Positions 7,734 through 16,865 of a stretch of 64,000 bases of DNA are shown here, one piece after another. Both the position numbers and the translations under genes were made by a program. The DNA lies in NCBI RefSeq assembly GCF_021390195.1, contig NZ_CP090003.1, positions 2,530,001-2,594,000 of the forward strand, in the 5' to 3' direction. Every line of letters starts with the position of its first letter. Position 1 is the stretch's first letter. The notes under the pieces were generated by a model. That model was not told the DNA's origin. It was given only the letters and a program-made list of their open reading frames with translations, and ran no database searches. This DNA is from Flagellimonas sp. CMM7. Its GTDB lineage: Bacteria > Bacteroidota > Bacteroidia > Flavobacteriales > Flavobacteriaceae.

Positions 7734-9644
7734 ATGCTAAACATTCATAACCTTTCTGTCGCTTTTGGAGGCGAATATCTTTTTGAGGAAATCGCCTTTC
7801 GCTTAAACGGGGGGGACAGGGTTGGCCTAATTGGAAAGAATGGAGCGGGAAAATCCACTTTGTTGAAATTGCTTTCCAAAGAAATGGCTCCGGATTCGGG
7901 AACCATAGCCATGGAGAAAGATGTGAAAATTGGTTTTTTAAAGCAGGATATTGATTTTGAACAAGGCAGAACGGTATTGGAAGAATCATACCAGGCATTT
8001 TTTGAGCTTAAATCTTTGGAAGCAAAACTGGATGAAATAAATCAGGGACTCGCGGAAAGAACCGATTATGAAAGTGAGGCGTATCATCAATTGATGATTG
8101 ACTTGACTGATGTTACCCACCGATATGAAATTCTGGGAGGTTATAACTATCAAGGCGAAACCGAAAAAGTTTTGTTGGGACTAGGATTCAAGAGGAATGA
8201 TTTTGACAAAGCTACCGATACCTTTTCAGGTGGCTGGCGTATGCGAATTGAATTGGCAAAGCTGCTGCTCCAGAGCAATGATGTATTGCTCTTGGATGAG
8301 CCTACCAACCATTTGGATATAGAATCCATTATTTGGTTGGAACAGTTTCTCAACAATTATTCAGGAGCGGTGGTAATCGTTTCTCACGATAAAATGTTTT
8401 TGGATAATGTAACGAATAGGACCATAGAGATTTCTCTTGGGAGAATTTATGATTACAACAAGCCCTATTCTAAATTTCTAGTGCTTAGAAAAGAAATCAA
8501 GGAACAACAATTAAGTGCACAAAAGAACCAAGAGAAACAAATACAACAGACCGAAAAACTAATCGAAAAATTTAGGGCCAAGGCGAGTAAAGCTTCCATG
8601 GCCCAATCCCTAATAAAAAAACTGGATAAGATCGATCGTATAGAAGTTGATGAGGACGATAACAGTTCTATGAACGTAAAATTTCCAGTGTCAATAACTC
8701 CTGGTAAAGTGGTTGCCGAACTTGAGAATCTATCTAAGAACTATGGAGAAAAACAGGTCCTAGAGGGGATAGACCTTTTAGTGGAACGCAGCAGCAAAAC
8801 GGCCTTTGTTGGTCAAAATGGGCAAGGAAAAACCACATTGGCCAAGATAATGGTAGGCGAATTGGAGTATACAGGTGGGCTTAAGATCGGACACAATGTG
8901 CAGATTGGTTATTTCGCACAAAACCAGGCCGAATATCTAGATGGCAAAAAAACGGTCTTAGATACAATGATAGATGCTGCAAATGAAACCAATCGTAGCA
9001 AAGTCAGAGATATTTTAGGTTCTTTTTTATTCCGGGGAGATGAAGTGGAGAAATACGTTAAGGTTTTATCTGGTGGAGAACGTAATCGTTTGGCACTCGC
9101 CAAAATGTTATTACAACCCTTTAACGTATTGGTAATGGATGAGCCTACCAACCATTTAGATATAAAATCTAAAAACGTACTTAAAAAGGCTTTGCAAAAT
9201 TTTGAAGGAACGTTGATTTTGGTTTCCCATGACAGGGATTTTCTTCAGGGATTAACGGATAGGGTTTATGAGTTTAAGGATGGCAACATCAAGGAATATT
9301 TAGGGGATATTGACTTTTACTTGGAACAGCGAAAAGCTGAGGATTTTAGAAAGATTGAAAAAGGTGAAAAGAAAATTCGAGTTGAAAAGGAACAACCCAA
9401 AGAGAATGACTATCAAACCCAAAAGAAACTGAAATCCCTAAAGAATAAATTAAGCAACGTGGAAAGCAAAATTTCTCAATTGGAAAAAGACATTGCCGAA
9501 ATAGATCATAAAATGTTGTTGGATTATGATGCCACTATCGCTGCTCCGGGCTTTTTTGATGACTATCAAGGAAAAAAGGATGTTTTGGAAGCTTTGATGT
9601 TGGACTGGGAAAAATTGTCCAATGAACTTGAAGTATTGAGTTAA
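7734..9644 (+). CDS. ABC-F family ATP-binding protein (Uup/EttA-type translation factor)
   Basis: A 636-residue soluble protein with two ATP-binding cassettes and no membrane segments, the hallmark of the ABC-F family. Cassette 1 has Walker A GKNGAGKST (about residues 35-43), signature SGGWRMRIELA, Walker B VLLLDEPTNHLD and switch His VSHD. The interdomain linker is rich in Lys, Gln and Glu. Cassette 2 has Walker A GQNGQGKTT, signature LSGGERNRLALA and Walker B VLVMDEPTNHLD. The C-terminus is a Lys/Glu-rich coiled coil as in Uup. ABC-F proteins act on ribosomes, and some give antibiotic resistance by target protection; the subclass cannot be fixed by eye. Confidence 0.95.
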   Translation: MLNIHNLSVAFGGEYLFEEIAFRLNGGDRVGLIGKNGAGKSTLLKLLSKEMAPDSGTIAMEKDVKIGFLKQDIDFEQGRTVLEESYQAFFELKSLEAKLDEINQGLAERTDYESEAYHQLMIDLTDVTHRYEILGGYNYQGETEKVLLGLGFKRNDFDKATDTFSGGWRMRIELAKLLLQSNDVLLLDEPTNHLDIESIIWLEQFLNNYSGAVVIVSHDKMFLDNVTNRTIEISLGRIYDYNKPYSKFLVLRKEIKEQQLSAQKNQEKQIQQTEKLIEKFRAKASKASMAQSLIKKLDKIDRIEVDEDDNSSMNVKFPVSITPGKVVAELENLSKNYGEKQVLEGIDLLVERSSKTAFVGQNGQGKTTLAKIMVGELEYTGGLKIGHNVQIGYFAQNQAEYLDGKKTVLDTMIDAANETNRSKVRDILGSFLFRGDEVEKYVKVLSGGERNRLALAKMLLQPFNVLVMDEPTNHLDIKSKNVLKKALQNFEGTLILVSHDRDFLQGLTDRVYEFKDGNIKEYLGDIDFYLEQRKAEDFRKIEKGEKKIRVEKEQPKENDYQTQKKLKSLKNKLSNVESKISQLEKDIAEIDHKMLLDYDATIAAPGFFDDYQGKKDVLEALMLDWEKLSNELEVLS

Positions 9645-9714
9645 CAGCCTTCAAAATAATCGCTCACCACGCTTTTTGTCCCTTTTACAACATATTTCTC
9701 TTGATTCACCTATT

Positions 9715-9755
9715 TAATTTGTAGGTATTTTCTTTCTATTCGTAATTTGTAGGTA
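9715..9755 (+). repeat. 13-bp direct repeat overlapping a putative promoter
   Basis: TAATTTGTAGGTA occurs exactly at 9715-9727 and 9743-9755, 28 bases apart start to start, upstream of the LRR gene start at 9778. A possible promoter is embedded here: TTG at 9719-9721 and TAATTTG at 9743-9749 with a 21-base spacer. The repeats could be a regulator-binding pair or coincidental duplication of the promoter motif. Confidence 0.55.
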
Positions 9756-9777
9756 AATTCCTATGAATTGATTTATA

Positions 9778-10665
9778 ATGACTAGACTAACCATTTTCTT
9801 CCTAGTACTTTTTTCTGCTACAAGTCAGGTATTTTATGCTGTTGAAATTTCGCAGAAAGAAAAAAGTGCACTCATTGATCTGTTCAATAACACAAATGGT
9901 AAAGAATGGAGTACTCCTTGGGATTTGAACAAACCAGTTCATACGTGGAAAGGAATTGAGCTGAAGGATAATCATGTTGTTGTAATAAATCTATTTAGAA
10001 ACAATTTAGAAGGCGTTCTTCCAGAGAGCCTTGGAAAATTAAAATATCTAACTCATTTAAATCTTGCTTTTAACAGTATAACCGGGGTCTTACCTAAGGA
10101 TATTGTTAAGCTTAAAAATCTAAAAGTATTGCGGTTAGAGATGAATAGAATAAAAGGTTCGTTGCCAATTGGAATTGGGCAGCTTCAAGAACTGAGAGTG
10201 TTTTCTATGTTCAACAACTTTTTGAGTGGATCAATACCATCAACTTTTGGGGAGTTAAAAAACTTGAAAGAACTTAATTTATCTAGCAATAACCTTAAAG
10301 GTCTAATACCCAATTCCATAGGAAATCTTACCAAGTTGGAAGCATTGGGACTTTTTGAAAACAATTTGGAAGGATCAATTCCAGAGGAAATGGGAAAACT
10401 AGGTGAACTACGAGAATTGGTGCTTGCCAATAATCAACTGGGTGGAGAGATTCCTTCAGAATTTAGTCAATTGGCCAGTCTGAAAATATTACAGTTACAA
10501 AACAATAGATTCAATTCCTATAAAGGTCTAAGAGAGATGGATACAAAACAGTTTCTGGTCTTCGATACCGATGAAAAAACATTAAATCCAAAATTCAACG
10601 AAATACAATTACAACGTACACGGATGGCGGATACAAAATTTGAAGATGTTGACGAGAATGAGTAG
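9778..10665 (+). CDS. Secreted leucine-rich repeat protein, plant-type repeats
   Basis: A 295-residue protein with an N-terminal signal peptide (TIFFLVLFSATSQVFYA). A Trp-containing N-cap (EWSTPWDLN) is followed by about seven 24-residue leucine-rich repeats of the plant-specific class (LxxLxLxxNxLxGxIPxxLGxLxx). Examples are LNLSSNNLKGLIPNSIGNL, LGLFENNLEGSIPEEMGKL and LVLANNQLGGEIPSEFSQL. The acidic C-terminus shows neither a membrane anchor nor a clear T9SS sorting domain, so it is probably periplasmic or secreted. LRR proteins bind protein or glycan ligands; the ligand is unknown. The gene stands alone, with a repeat-bearing upstream region and its own terminator. Confidence 0.88.
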   Translation: MTRLTIFFLVLFSATSQVFYAVEISQKEKSALIDLFNNTNGKEWSTPWDLNKPVHTWKGIELKDNHVVVINLFRNNLEGVLPESLGKLKYLTHLNLAFNSITGVLPKDIVKLKNLKVLRLEMNRIKGSLPIGIGQLQELRVFSMFNNFLSGSIPSTFGELKNLKELNLSSNNLKGLIPNSIGNLTKLEALGLFENNLEGSIPEEMGKLGELRELVLANNQLGGEIPSEFSQLASLKILQLQNNRFNSYKGLREMDTKQFLVFDTDEKTLNPKFNEIQLQRTRMADTKFEDVDENE

Positions 10666-10692
10666 TTAGTTATACTTTAGTTTGTTTGGTTT

Positions 10693-10720
10693 GGGGATGC
10701 AGGCGTGTATCCCCTTTTTT
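10693..10720 (+). terminator. Intrinsic terminator after LRR gene
   Basis: GGGGATGC pairs with GTATCCCC (one G-T wobble) around a six-base loop, followed by six T residues. It separates the LRR gene from the RND efflux operon. Confidence 0.85.
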
Positions 10721-10789
10721 GTTTAGAAAAGGCTAGTATTCCCTAAACAATTTATGAAATTTTTAACCTTACAACGTCAAGGAAGCTAA

Positions 10790-10805
10790 TAGCTTTGCAA
10801 AGCTA
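10790..10805 (+). promoter_or_regulatory. Perfect 16-bp palindrome on putative RND promoter
   Basis: TAGCTTTGCAAAGCTA is a perfect inverted repeat, 14 bases before the adaptor start codon at 10820. Its left half, TAGCTTTG, matches the Bacteroidota -7 consensus TAnnTTTG. A dimeric repressor bound here would cover the -7 region and transcription start. No regulator gene lies next to the operon, so the protein involved would have to be encoded elsewhere. Confidence 0.5.
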
Positions 10806-10819
10806 ATTCTCACCAACAC

Positions 10820-11950
10820 ATGCGTAAGCTTATTTTATCGGCTGTTGCTGGCGGCCTAATTATATTCCTGTCCATTTTTCTTGCAAGAATGATTGCAGGA
10901 AGTAAGAAAAACCGAAGACTCCCTTCCCAGAAAGTTGTGAAAACCGTATTTGTAGATACGGTAAAAAATACTACAATACCTATTGTAGTTCCTGCAAATG
11001 GCAATTTGCGTGCTAAGAAAAGGGTTGAACTTTATTCTGAAGTCCAAGGTGTATTTAGATCAGGAAGCAAACTGTTTCGAACAGGTCAAGAGTATACTAC
11101 GGGCCAAACATTGATTCGAATTGATGCTAATGAATACTATGCTAGTGTTCAATCTGCAAAAAGTAATTTGTACAATTTGCTTACCTCAATAATGCCAGAT
11201 TTACGATTGGATTATCCAGAAATTTATCCAAAATGGCAAGATTATCAGAATGGTTTTGACTTACAGAAAACGACTCCACCGTTACCAGAGCTGGGTACTG
11301 AAAAAGAAAAATTCTTTATTTCCGGTCGTGGAGTAATATCCAACTATTACAATGTCAAAAATTTGGAACAGCGCCTATCAAAATATACCATTTCGGCGCC
11401 GTTTAAAGGAGTATTGACTGAGGCCCTAGTTACTGAAGGAACATTGATTAGGGTAGGACAAAAATTAGGAGAGTTCATAAATATAGGTACCTATGAATTG
11501 GAAGTTTCAGTAAGTAAGACTTATGGCGATTATCTAACCGTTGGCAAGCAGGTAGAACTTTCAAACTTGGAAAATACCCAAACATTCATGGGTAAAGTAA
11601 TCCGCGTTAATGGAAGTGTGGACCAAAATTCACAGACGATTACTGTATACATTGAGGTTCAAGGAGAAAATCTGAAAGAAGGTCAGTATCTAGAGGCAAA
11701 TTTAGAGGCCAAGGATGAACCAAATGCAATTGAAGTAGATCGTTCCCTTTTGTTGGAAAACAATCAAATCTTTGTAGTCCGCGATACCATTTTAGATGTT
11801 ATCGACGTAAAACCGGTGTATTTCACGAACAAAACCGTAGTGCTAAAGGATGTTCCAGATGATGCAGTTATAGTTTCTAAAGCGGTTTCGGGAGCATACA
11901 CAGGTATGGAAGTCAAGGTATTTGATGCTACAAAAAGAACGAAGTCGTGA
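10820..11950 (+). CDS. RND efflux periplasmic adaptor (membrane fusion protein)
   Basis: A 376-residue HlyD/AcrA-type adaptor with one N-terminal membrane segment (LILSAVAGGLIIFLSIFLARMI). The barrel-sandwich halves are recognisable: VPANGNLRAKKRVELYSEVQG with GQTLIRIDANEYYA, and YTISAPFKGVLTEALVTEGTLIRVGQKLGEFIN. A beta-barrel domain follows (VGKQVELSN). It bridges the inner-membrane pump and the TolC channel. The stop codon overlaps the GTG start of the pump gene by four bases (GTGA), implying translational coupling. The substrate is unknown. Confidence 0.92.
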   Translation: MRKLILSAVAGGLIIFLSIFLARMIAGSKKNRRLPSQKVVKTVFVDTVKNTTIPIVVPANGNLRAKKRVELYSEVQGVFRSGSKLFRTGQEYTTGQTLIRIDANEYYASVQSAKSNLYNLLTSIMPDLRLDYPEIYPKWQDYQNGFDLQKTTPPLPELGTEKEKFFISGRGVISNYYNVKNLEQRLSKYTISAPFKGVLTEALVTEGTLIRVGQKLGEFINIGTYELEVSVSKTYGDYLTVGKQVELSNLENTQTFMGKVIRVNGSVDQNSQTITVYIEVQGENLKEGQYLEANLEAKDEPNAIEVDRSLLLENNQIFVVRDTILDVIDVKPVYFTNKTVVLKDVPDDAVIVSKAVSGAYTGMEVKVFDATKRTKS

Positions 11951-14900
11951 GAAAGGTCATTTCCTATTTTATAAAGTATCATGTTGCGGTCAATGTTATC
12001 ATTCTAGCTTTTTTCATCTTTGGAATCGTAGGAGCTCTTTCTTTGAAATCATCCTTTTTTCCACTAGTAGATTCTCAAAATATATTGATAAGCATTGCTT
12101 ATCCAGGTGCTTCTCCGCAAGAAGTTGAAGAGGGAATCGTGCTTAAAATCGAGGATAACCTCAAAGGTTTACAGGGCGTTGAGCGAGTAACATCTACATC
12201 GCGAGAGAATAGTGGGAGTATCAATGTAGAGATTGAAAAAGGTCGAGATATTGACTTTATGCTCCTGGAAGTTAAAAATGCGGTAGATCGTGTACCTACT
12301 TTTCCAACGGGAATGGAACCTTTGGTTGTATCCAAATTAGAGGCGGTAAGACCTACAATAAGCTTTGCTGTTAGCGGCGAGAACATTACACTTTCTAACC
12401 TAAAACAAATCGGCCGTCAAATAGAAAATGATTTAAGGGGTATTGAAGGAATCTCTCAAATTCAAATCTCTGGATATCCAGAGGAAGAAATTGAAATAGC
12501 GGTTGATGAAAATAGTTTGTTAGCCTATAATTTATCCTTTAGCGAGGTATCTCGAGCCGTTACCAATGCAAATATTTTAGTTACTGGTGGAAATATAAAG
12601 ACCAATTCCGAAGAGTATTTGATACGCGCAAATAATCGTTCTTATTACGGAGATGAGCTTTCAAACTTAGTGGTTCGGGCAGATGCGTCAGGTAGAACGG
12701 TAAGACTGAAAGATGTTGCAACAATTCGTGATCGTTTTTCGGAAACACCTAATGCTTCATTTCTTAATGGAGAACTCTCAGTAAATGTTACGGTAACCAG
12801 CACCAATACTGAAGACCTTATTGGATCCGCGGAGAATGTAAAGGAATATATTGCAGAGTTTAATAAAAATTATAGCAATGCTCAATTGGAAGTGATTAGC
12901 GATCAGTCCAAAACCTTGACACAGCGAACGGATTTACTCACGGAAAATGCCATCATAGGAATGGCATTGGTATTATTGTTCCTTTCTTTATTTCTGAATA
13001 CACGTTTAGCGTTTTGGGTTGCATTCGGATTACCTATTGCATTTTTGGGAATGTTTGTTTTCGCTCCAATGCTCAATGTAACGATTAATGTCCTTTCCTT
13101 ATTCGGAATGATCATTGTAATCGGGATTTTGGTGGATGACGGAATAGTAATTGCCGAAAATATTTATCAACACTATGAAAAAGGAAAAACTCCCATAAGG
13201 GCTGCAATAGATGGGACTATGGAAGTGATACCGCCAATTTTATCGGCAATAATCACAACCATACTGGCATTTTCCCTGTTTCTATTCTTGGACGGACGTA
13301 TTGGCGATTTCTTTAGTGAGGTTTCCGTTGTTGTGATTTTAACATTGGTAGTTTCCTTGGTGGAAGCATTGATAATATTACCCGCCCACTTGGCGCATTC
13401 CAAAGCTTTGAGACCAAAAAGCCAAGATCCAACTTCCGGATTGGGCAAAGTATTCGCTAAGCTTAGAGTCATCAATAAACTGGGAGATCAAGCCATGGGA
13501 TATATGCGTGATAAATGGTATAGTCCGACTCTAAAGTTTGCCTTGGATTATAAGTTCTTGACGTTCTCCTTGTTTTTCATGGCATTGGTGTTGACGTTTG
13601 GATCTATTGGTGGTGGTATAGTAAGAACTGCATTTTTTCCACGGATTGCCAGTGATAGGATAGCCGTTGAACTACAAATGCCAAATGGTACCAACGAACA
13701 GATTACGGATTCAATTATTACCTTGATTCAGGAGAAGGCTCAAATCGTAAACGAACAACTTACAGACGAGTATCTTCAAGGAAGCGATAAGATGCTGTAT
13801 GAAAACATGTTGAAAACGCTCGGGCCCGGTTCTTCATCCGCAACCTTAATTATTAACTTATTACCTGGCGAAGAACGTCCCGATGAAATTGTTTCCAGCA
13901 TGGTAACCGGCAGACTTCGGGAACTTGTGGGACCGGTTATAGGTGTTGAAAGTTTGATATATGGATCCGGTGGAAATTTTGGAGGTGATCCGGTTTCAGT
14001 CTCTTTATTGGGCAATAATATCGATGAGCTCAAAGCGGTCAAGGAAGAGTTGAAAACCGCTATGTTGAACAATGCATTGCTTAAGGATGTGGCCGACAAC
14101 GACCCGGCTGGAATCAAGGAAATCAGATTGGAACTTAAAGAAAATGCCTATTTGTTAGGACTAGATCTTAGGACTGTGATGAATCAAGTCAGGTCCGGAT
14201 TCTTTGGAGCTCAAGCGCAACGTTTTCAGCGTGGGCAGGACGAAATAAGGGTGTGGGTTCGATATGATCGCGATAACCGCTCATCCATAACAGATTTGGA
14301 TGATATGCGAATCTTGACCCCATCTGGAGATAGAGTTCCTTTAAAAGAAATTGCTTCATATTCAATTGAACGTGGAGATGTGGCAGTAAATCATTTGGAT
14401 GGACAGCGTGAAATCCAAATTTCATCAGACCTAGCTGACCCTGAAACTACTAGTGGCACCGATGCCATGGCTTGGATTCGTAATGAAATTATGCCAGATA
14501 TCTTGTCAAGATATCCTTCCGTCACTCCGTCTTATGAAGGGCAGAATAGAGAGTTCAACAAGTTCAATAATTCTTTGAGATTTGCTGGTTTAACGGTGTT
14601 GATATTGATTTTCATTACAATAGCCTTTACGTTTAGGAGTTTTAGTCAGCCGTTGTTACTCTTGTTTTTGGTTCCTTTTAGTTTAACTGCTGTCGCTTGG
14701 GGACATTGGATACACAACTTTCCCATAAATATTTTGTCGTTGTTGGGAATAATTGCCCTAATCGGAATTATGGTCAATGACGGACTCGTACTCATTGGTA
14801 AATTCAACAACAACCTTAAAAGCGGACTTAAATTTGACGAGGCAATCTATGAAGCAGGACGCTCCCGTTTCAGGGCTATATTTTTGACATCAATAACTAC

Positions 14901-15231
14901 AATTGCAGGATTGGCGCCGCTCTTATTGGAAAAAAGTAGGCAGGCACAGTTCCTTAAACCAATGGCCTTATCAATTGCCTACGGTATTGGTTTTGCTACG
15001 GTATTGACACTTATAATGCTTCCAATATTTTTATCATTTGGGAATAATGTAAAAGTGTTCATTAAGCAATTATGGACGGGTGAAAAAGCTACAAGAGAAG
15101 AAGTGGAACGGTCCATCCGTGAACGAAATGAGGAAGAACACATGATGCAAGATGGGCTATACGGTCAGAATGGAAGTGTTAATCATATAAATGAAAATAA
15201 GGGTTCAAAAGTTTTAGAAGGAACAACATGA
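11947..15231 (+). CDS. RND family efflux pump, inner-membrane permease
   Basis: A 1094-residue proton-driven exporter of the AcrB/MdtB superfamily, starting at a GTG that overlaps the adaptor stop. It has the usual twofold plan: one membrane helix, a large periplasmic porter loop, a six-helix bundle (from about residue 335), then the same again. The fourth-helix motif GMIIVIGILVDDGIVIAENIYQH carries the two Asp residues used for proton relay, and the second half has GIMVNDGLVLIGKFN. The sequence (for example PLVDSQNILISIAYPGASPQEVEEGI) resembles the heavy-metal/multidrug group of RND pumps in Bacteroidota. The substrate cannot be told. Confidence 0.95.
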   Translation: MRKVISYFIKYHVAVNVIILAFFIFGIVGALSLKSSFFPLVDSQNILISIAYPGASPQEVEEGIVLKIEDNLKGLQGVERVTSTSRENSGSINVEIEKGRDIDFMLLEVKNAVDRVPTFPTGMEPLVVSKLEAVRPTISFAVSGENITLSNLKQIGRQIENDLRGIEGISQIQISGYPEEEIEIAVDENSLLAYNLSFSEVSRAVTNANILVTGGNIKTNSEEYLIRANNRSYYGDELSNLVVRADASGRTVRLKDVATIRDRFSETPNASFLNGELSVNVTVTSTNTEDLIGSAENVKEYIAEFNKNYSNAQLEVISDQSKTLTQRTDLLTENAIIGMALVLLFLSLFLNTRLAFWVAFGLPIAFLGMFVFAPMLNVTINVLSLFGMIIVIGILVDDGIVIAENIYQHYEKGKTPIRAAIDGTMEVIPPILSAIITTILAFSLFLFLDGRIGDFFSEVSVVVILTLVVSLVEALIILPAHLAHSKALRPKSQDPTSGLGKVFAKLRVINKLGDQAMGYMRDKWYSPTLKFALDYKFLTFSLFFMALVLTFGSIGGGIVRTAFFPRIASDRIAVELQMPNGTNEQITDSIITLIQEKAQIVNEQLTDEYLQGSDKMLYENMLKTLGPGSSSATLIINLLPGEERPDEIVSSMVTGRLRELVGPVIGVESLIYGSGGNFGGDPVSVSLLGNNIDELKAVKEELKTAMLNNALLKDVADNDPAGIKEIRLELKENAYLLGLDLRTVMNQVRSGFFGAQAQRFQRGQDEIRVWVRYDRDNRSSITDLDDMRILTPSGDRVPLKEIASYSIERGDVAVNHLDGQREIQISSDLADPETTSGTDAMAWIRNEIMPDILSRYPSVTPSYEGQNREFNKFNNSLRFAGLTVLILIFITIAFTFRSFSQPLLLLFLVPFSLTAVAWGHWIHNFPINILSLLGIIALIGIMVNDGLVLIGKFNNNLKSGLKFDEAIYEAGRSRFRAIFLTSITTIAGLAPLLLEKSRQAQFLKPMALSIAYGIGFATVLTLIMLPIFLSFGNNVKVFIKQLWTGEKATREEVERSIRERNEEEHMMQDGLYGQNGSVNHINENKGSKVLEGTT

Positions 15232-16556
15232 TTAAAAGTATATTTTATACACTACCCCTTTTCTTATTGGTTTCTATAAGTACAGCGCAAGCTCAAGAGA
15301 AAGTACTTTCCAAAGAAGAGGCCATTGATTTAGCATTGGAAAACAACTTGGGTATTCAAGTTGCGCGGAATACCAAAAAAATTGATGATAACAATGCCAG
15401 TATCTTAAATTCTGGTTATTTGCCTACAGTAACAGGGAATGCTGGTGGAAGTATTGATAAACAGAATACAGAAGGGCAACTTGCAAGTGGGGATACCCGA
15501 ACGGCAGATGGGGCAGAAACAAGGCGCTACAATGCTTCTGTAGATGTAAACTACACCTTGTTTGATGGATTGAACAGATACTACAGTTACAAAAGTTTTA
15601 AGGAACGTTCTCAACAGTCAGAATTAGAAGTAAAACAGACTATTGAGAATACCATTTTACAGTTGTTTACCGTGTATTATGAAGTGGCCCGCCTAACGGA
15701 GAATACCAAAAATTTGGAACAGGCCTTGGGAATTTCAAAAGACAGGCTAAAACGGGCAAGGTATCAATTTGAATATGGACAGAATACTGGGTTGGATGTA
15801 TTGAATGCTGAGGTGGATATTAATACAGACAGTATCAATCTTTTGAATTCAAGACAGCAATTACGAAATACAATGCGTGACTTAAACCTTGTACTGAACC
15901 AAGATCTTTCTTCGCAGTTCCTAGCAGATACCACTGTTAATTTTGTACCTGGTCTTCAAATGGAAAATATGCACAATGAGGCCAAAACAAATAACATCAG
16001 GCTTCAGCTTGTAGAAAAGGATATGAACATTACCATGTATAATGTAAAAGCGGCAAAGAGTGTTTTTCTACCTACAATTGGTCTAACAGGGACATACGGA
16101 TGGAATGAGTCGAGCAACAATAGTCCACTTGCATTTTTAATTCAAAACACGTCTACTGGTGTCACAGGTTCCGTCAACCTTTCATGGAATCTTTTTGATG
16201 GAGGAAGAGGCATTACGGGCATCAAAAATGTTAAAATTGGTTATGAAAATCAAGAATTGCTCAAAAAACAGATAGAGTTGGAAGTAGAGCGTGATATTCG
16301 AAATGCTTGGGATAGCTATACCAATGCGCTGTACGTGCTAGAAGTACAAGAAAAGAATTTGCAGACCAATCAAAATAACTTTAATCGTACGGATGAGCGC
16401 TATAAATTGGGGCAAGTTACTTCTATAGAATTTAGGCAGGCACAATTGAATCTATTGAATGCGGAATTGGCACAAAGCCAAGCTAAGTACAGTGCTAAAT
16501 TGGCCGAACTACAGATGCTCCAAATAAGCGGTCAACTACTGAATGTAGATTTTTAA
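15228..16556 (+). CDS. TolC family outer-membrane efflux protein
   Basis: A 442-residue protein with a signal peptide (LPLFLLVSISTAQAQ). It has the two structurally repeated halves of TolC proteins, with long helical hairpins: LSKEEAIDLALENNLGIQVA begins the first and YKLGQVTSIEFRQAQLNLL lies in the last. It forms the outer-membrane channel for the preceding RND pump. The ATG overlaps the pump stop by four bases (ATGA), so all three operon genes are translationally coupled. No clear terminator follows. Confidence 0.94.
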   Translation: MIKSIFYTLPLFLLVSISTAQAQEKVLSKEEAIDLALENNLGIQVARNTKKIDDNNASILNSGYLPTVTGNAGGSIDKQNTEGQLASGDTRTADGAETRRYNASVDVNYTLFDGLNRYYSYKSFKERSQQSELEVKQTIENTILQLFTVYYEVARLTENTKNLEQALGISKDRLKRARYQFEYGQNTGLDVLNAEVDINTDSINLLNSRQQLRNTMRDLNLVLNQDLSSQFLADTTVNFVPGLQMENMHNEAKTNNIRLQLVEKDMNITMYNVKAAKSVFLPTIGLTGTYGWNESSNNSPLAFLIQNTSTGVTGSVNLSWNLFDGGRGITGIKNVKIGYENQELLKKQIELEVERDIRNAWDSYTNALYVLEVQEKNLQTNQNNFNRTDERYKLGQVTSIEFRQAQLNLLNAELAQSQAKYSAKLAELQMLQISGQLLNVDF

Positions 16557-16632
16557 TTGGCGAATTGATGTGTTGAATCATATCGAGCGAGTAGAGCTAC
16601 AGGATTCTTTAGCGTTGTTTTTTGAATAAGGT

Positions 16633-16815
16633 ATGCACGAACATTTCTTTCAATGCCCATATTGTTGGGAAGAGATTTCTTTTCTTTTGGATACTTCTGT
16701 ATCAAACCAAACCTATGTAGAAGATTGTGAAGTATGCTGCAACCCCATTGAAGCAAATACGGCTTTTGAAAATCAGGAATTGACACATTTTGAAGCTAGG
16801 GAATTGGGGCAATAA
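16633..16815 (+). CDS. CPXCG-motif cysteine-rich small protein
   Basis: A 60-residue protein with the family's two Cys pairs, CPYCWEE at residues 8-14 and CEVCCNPI at about 31-38, which probably bind one zinc ion. It is a known widespread small-protein family of unknown function. It lies 76 bases after tolC in the same direction; whether it belongs to the operon is unclear. Confidence 0.85.
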   Translation: MHEHFFQCPYCWEEISFLLDTSVSNQTYVEDCEVCCNPIEANTAFENQELTHFEARELGQ

Positions 16816-16865
16816 TTTAATTTTTATTCATCACTTTATTCTATATCTTAGAAAAAAAACTCAGT

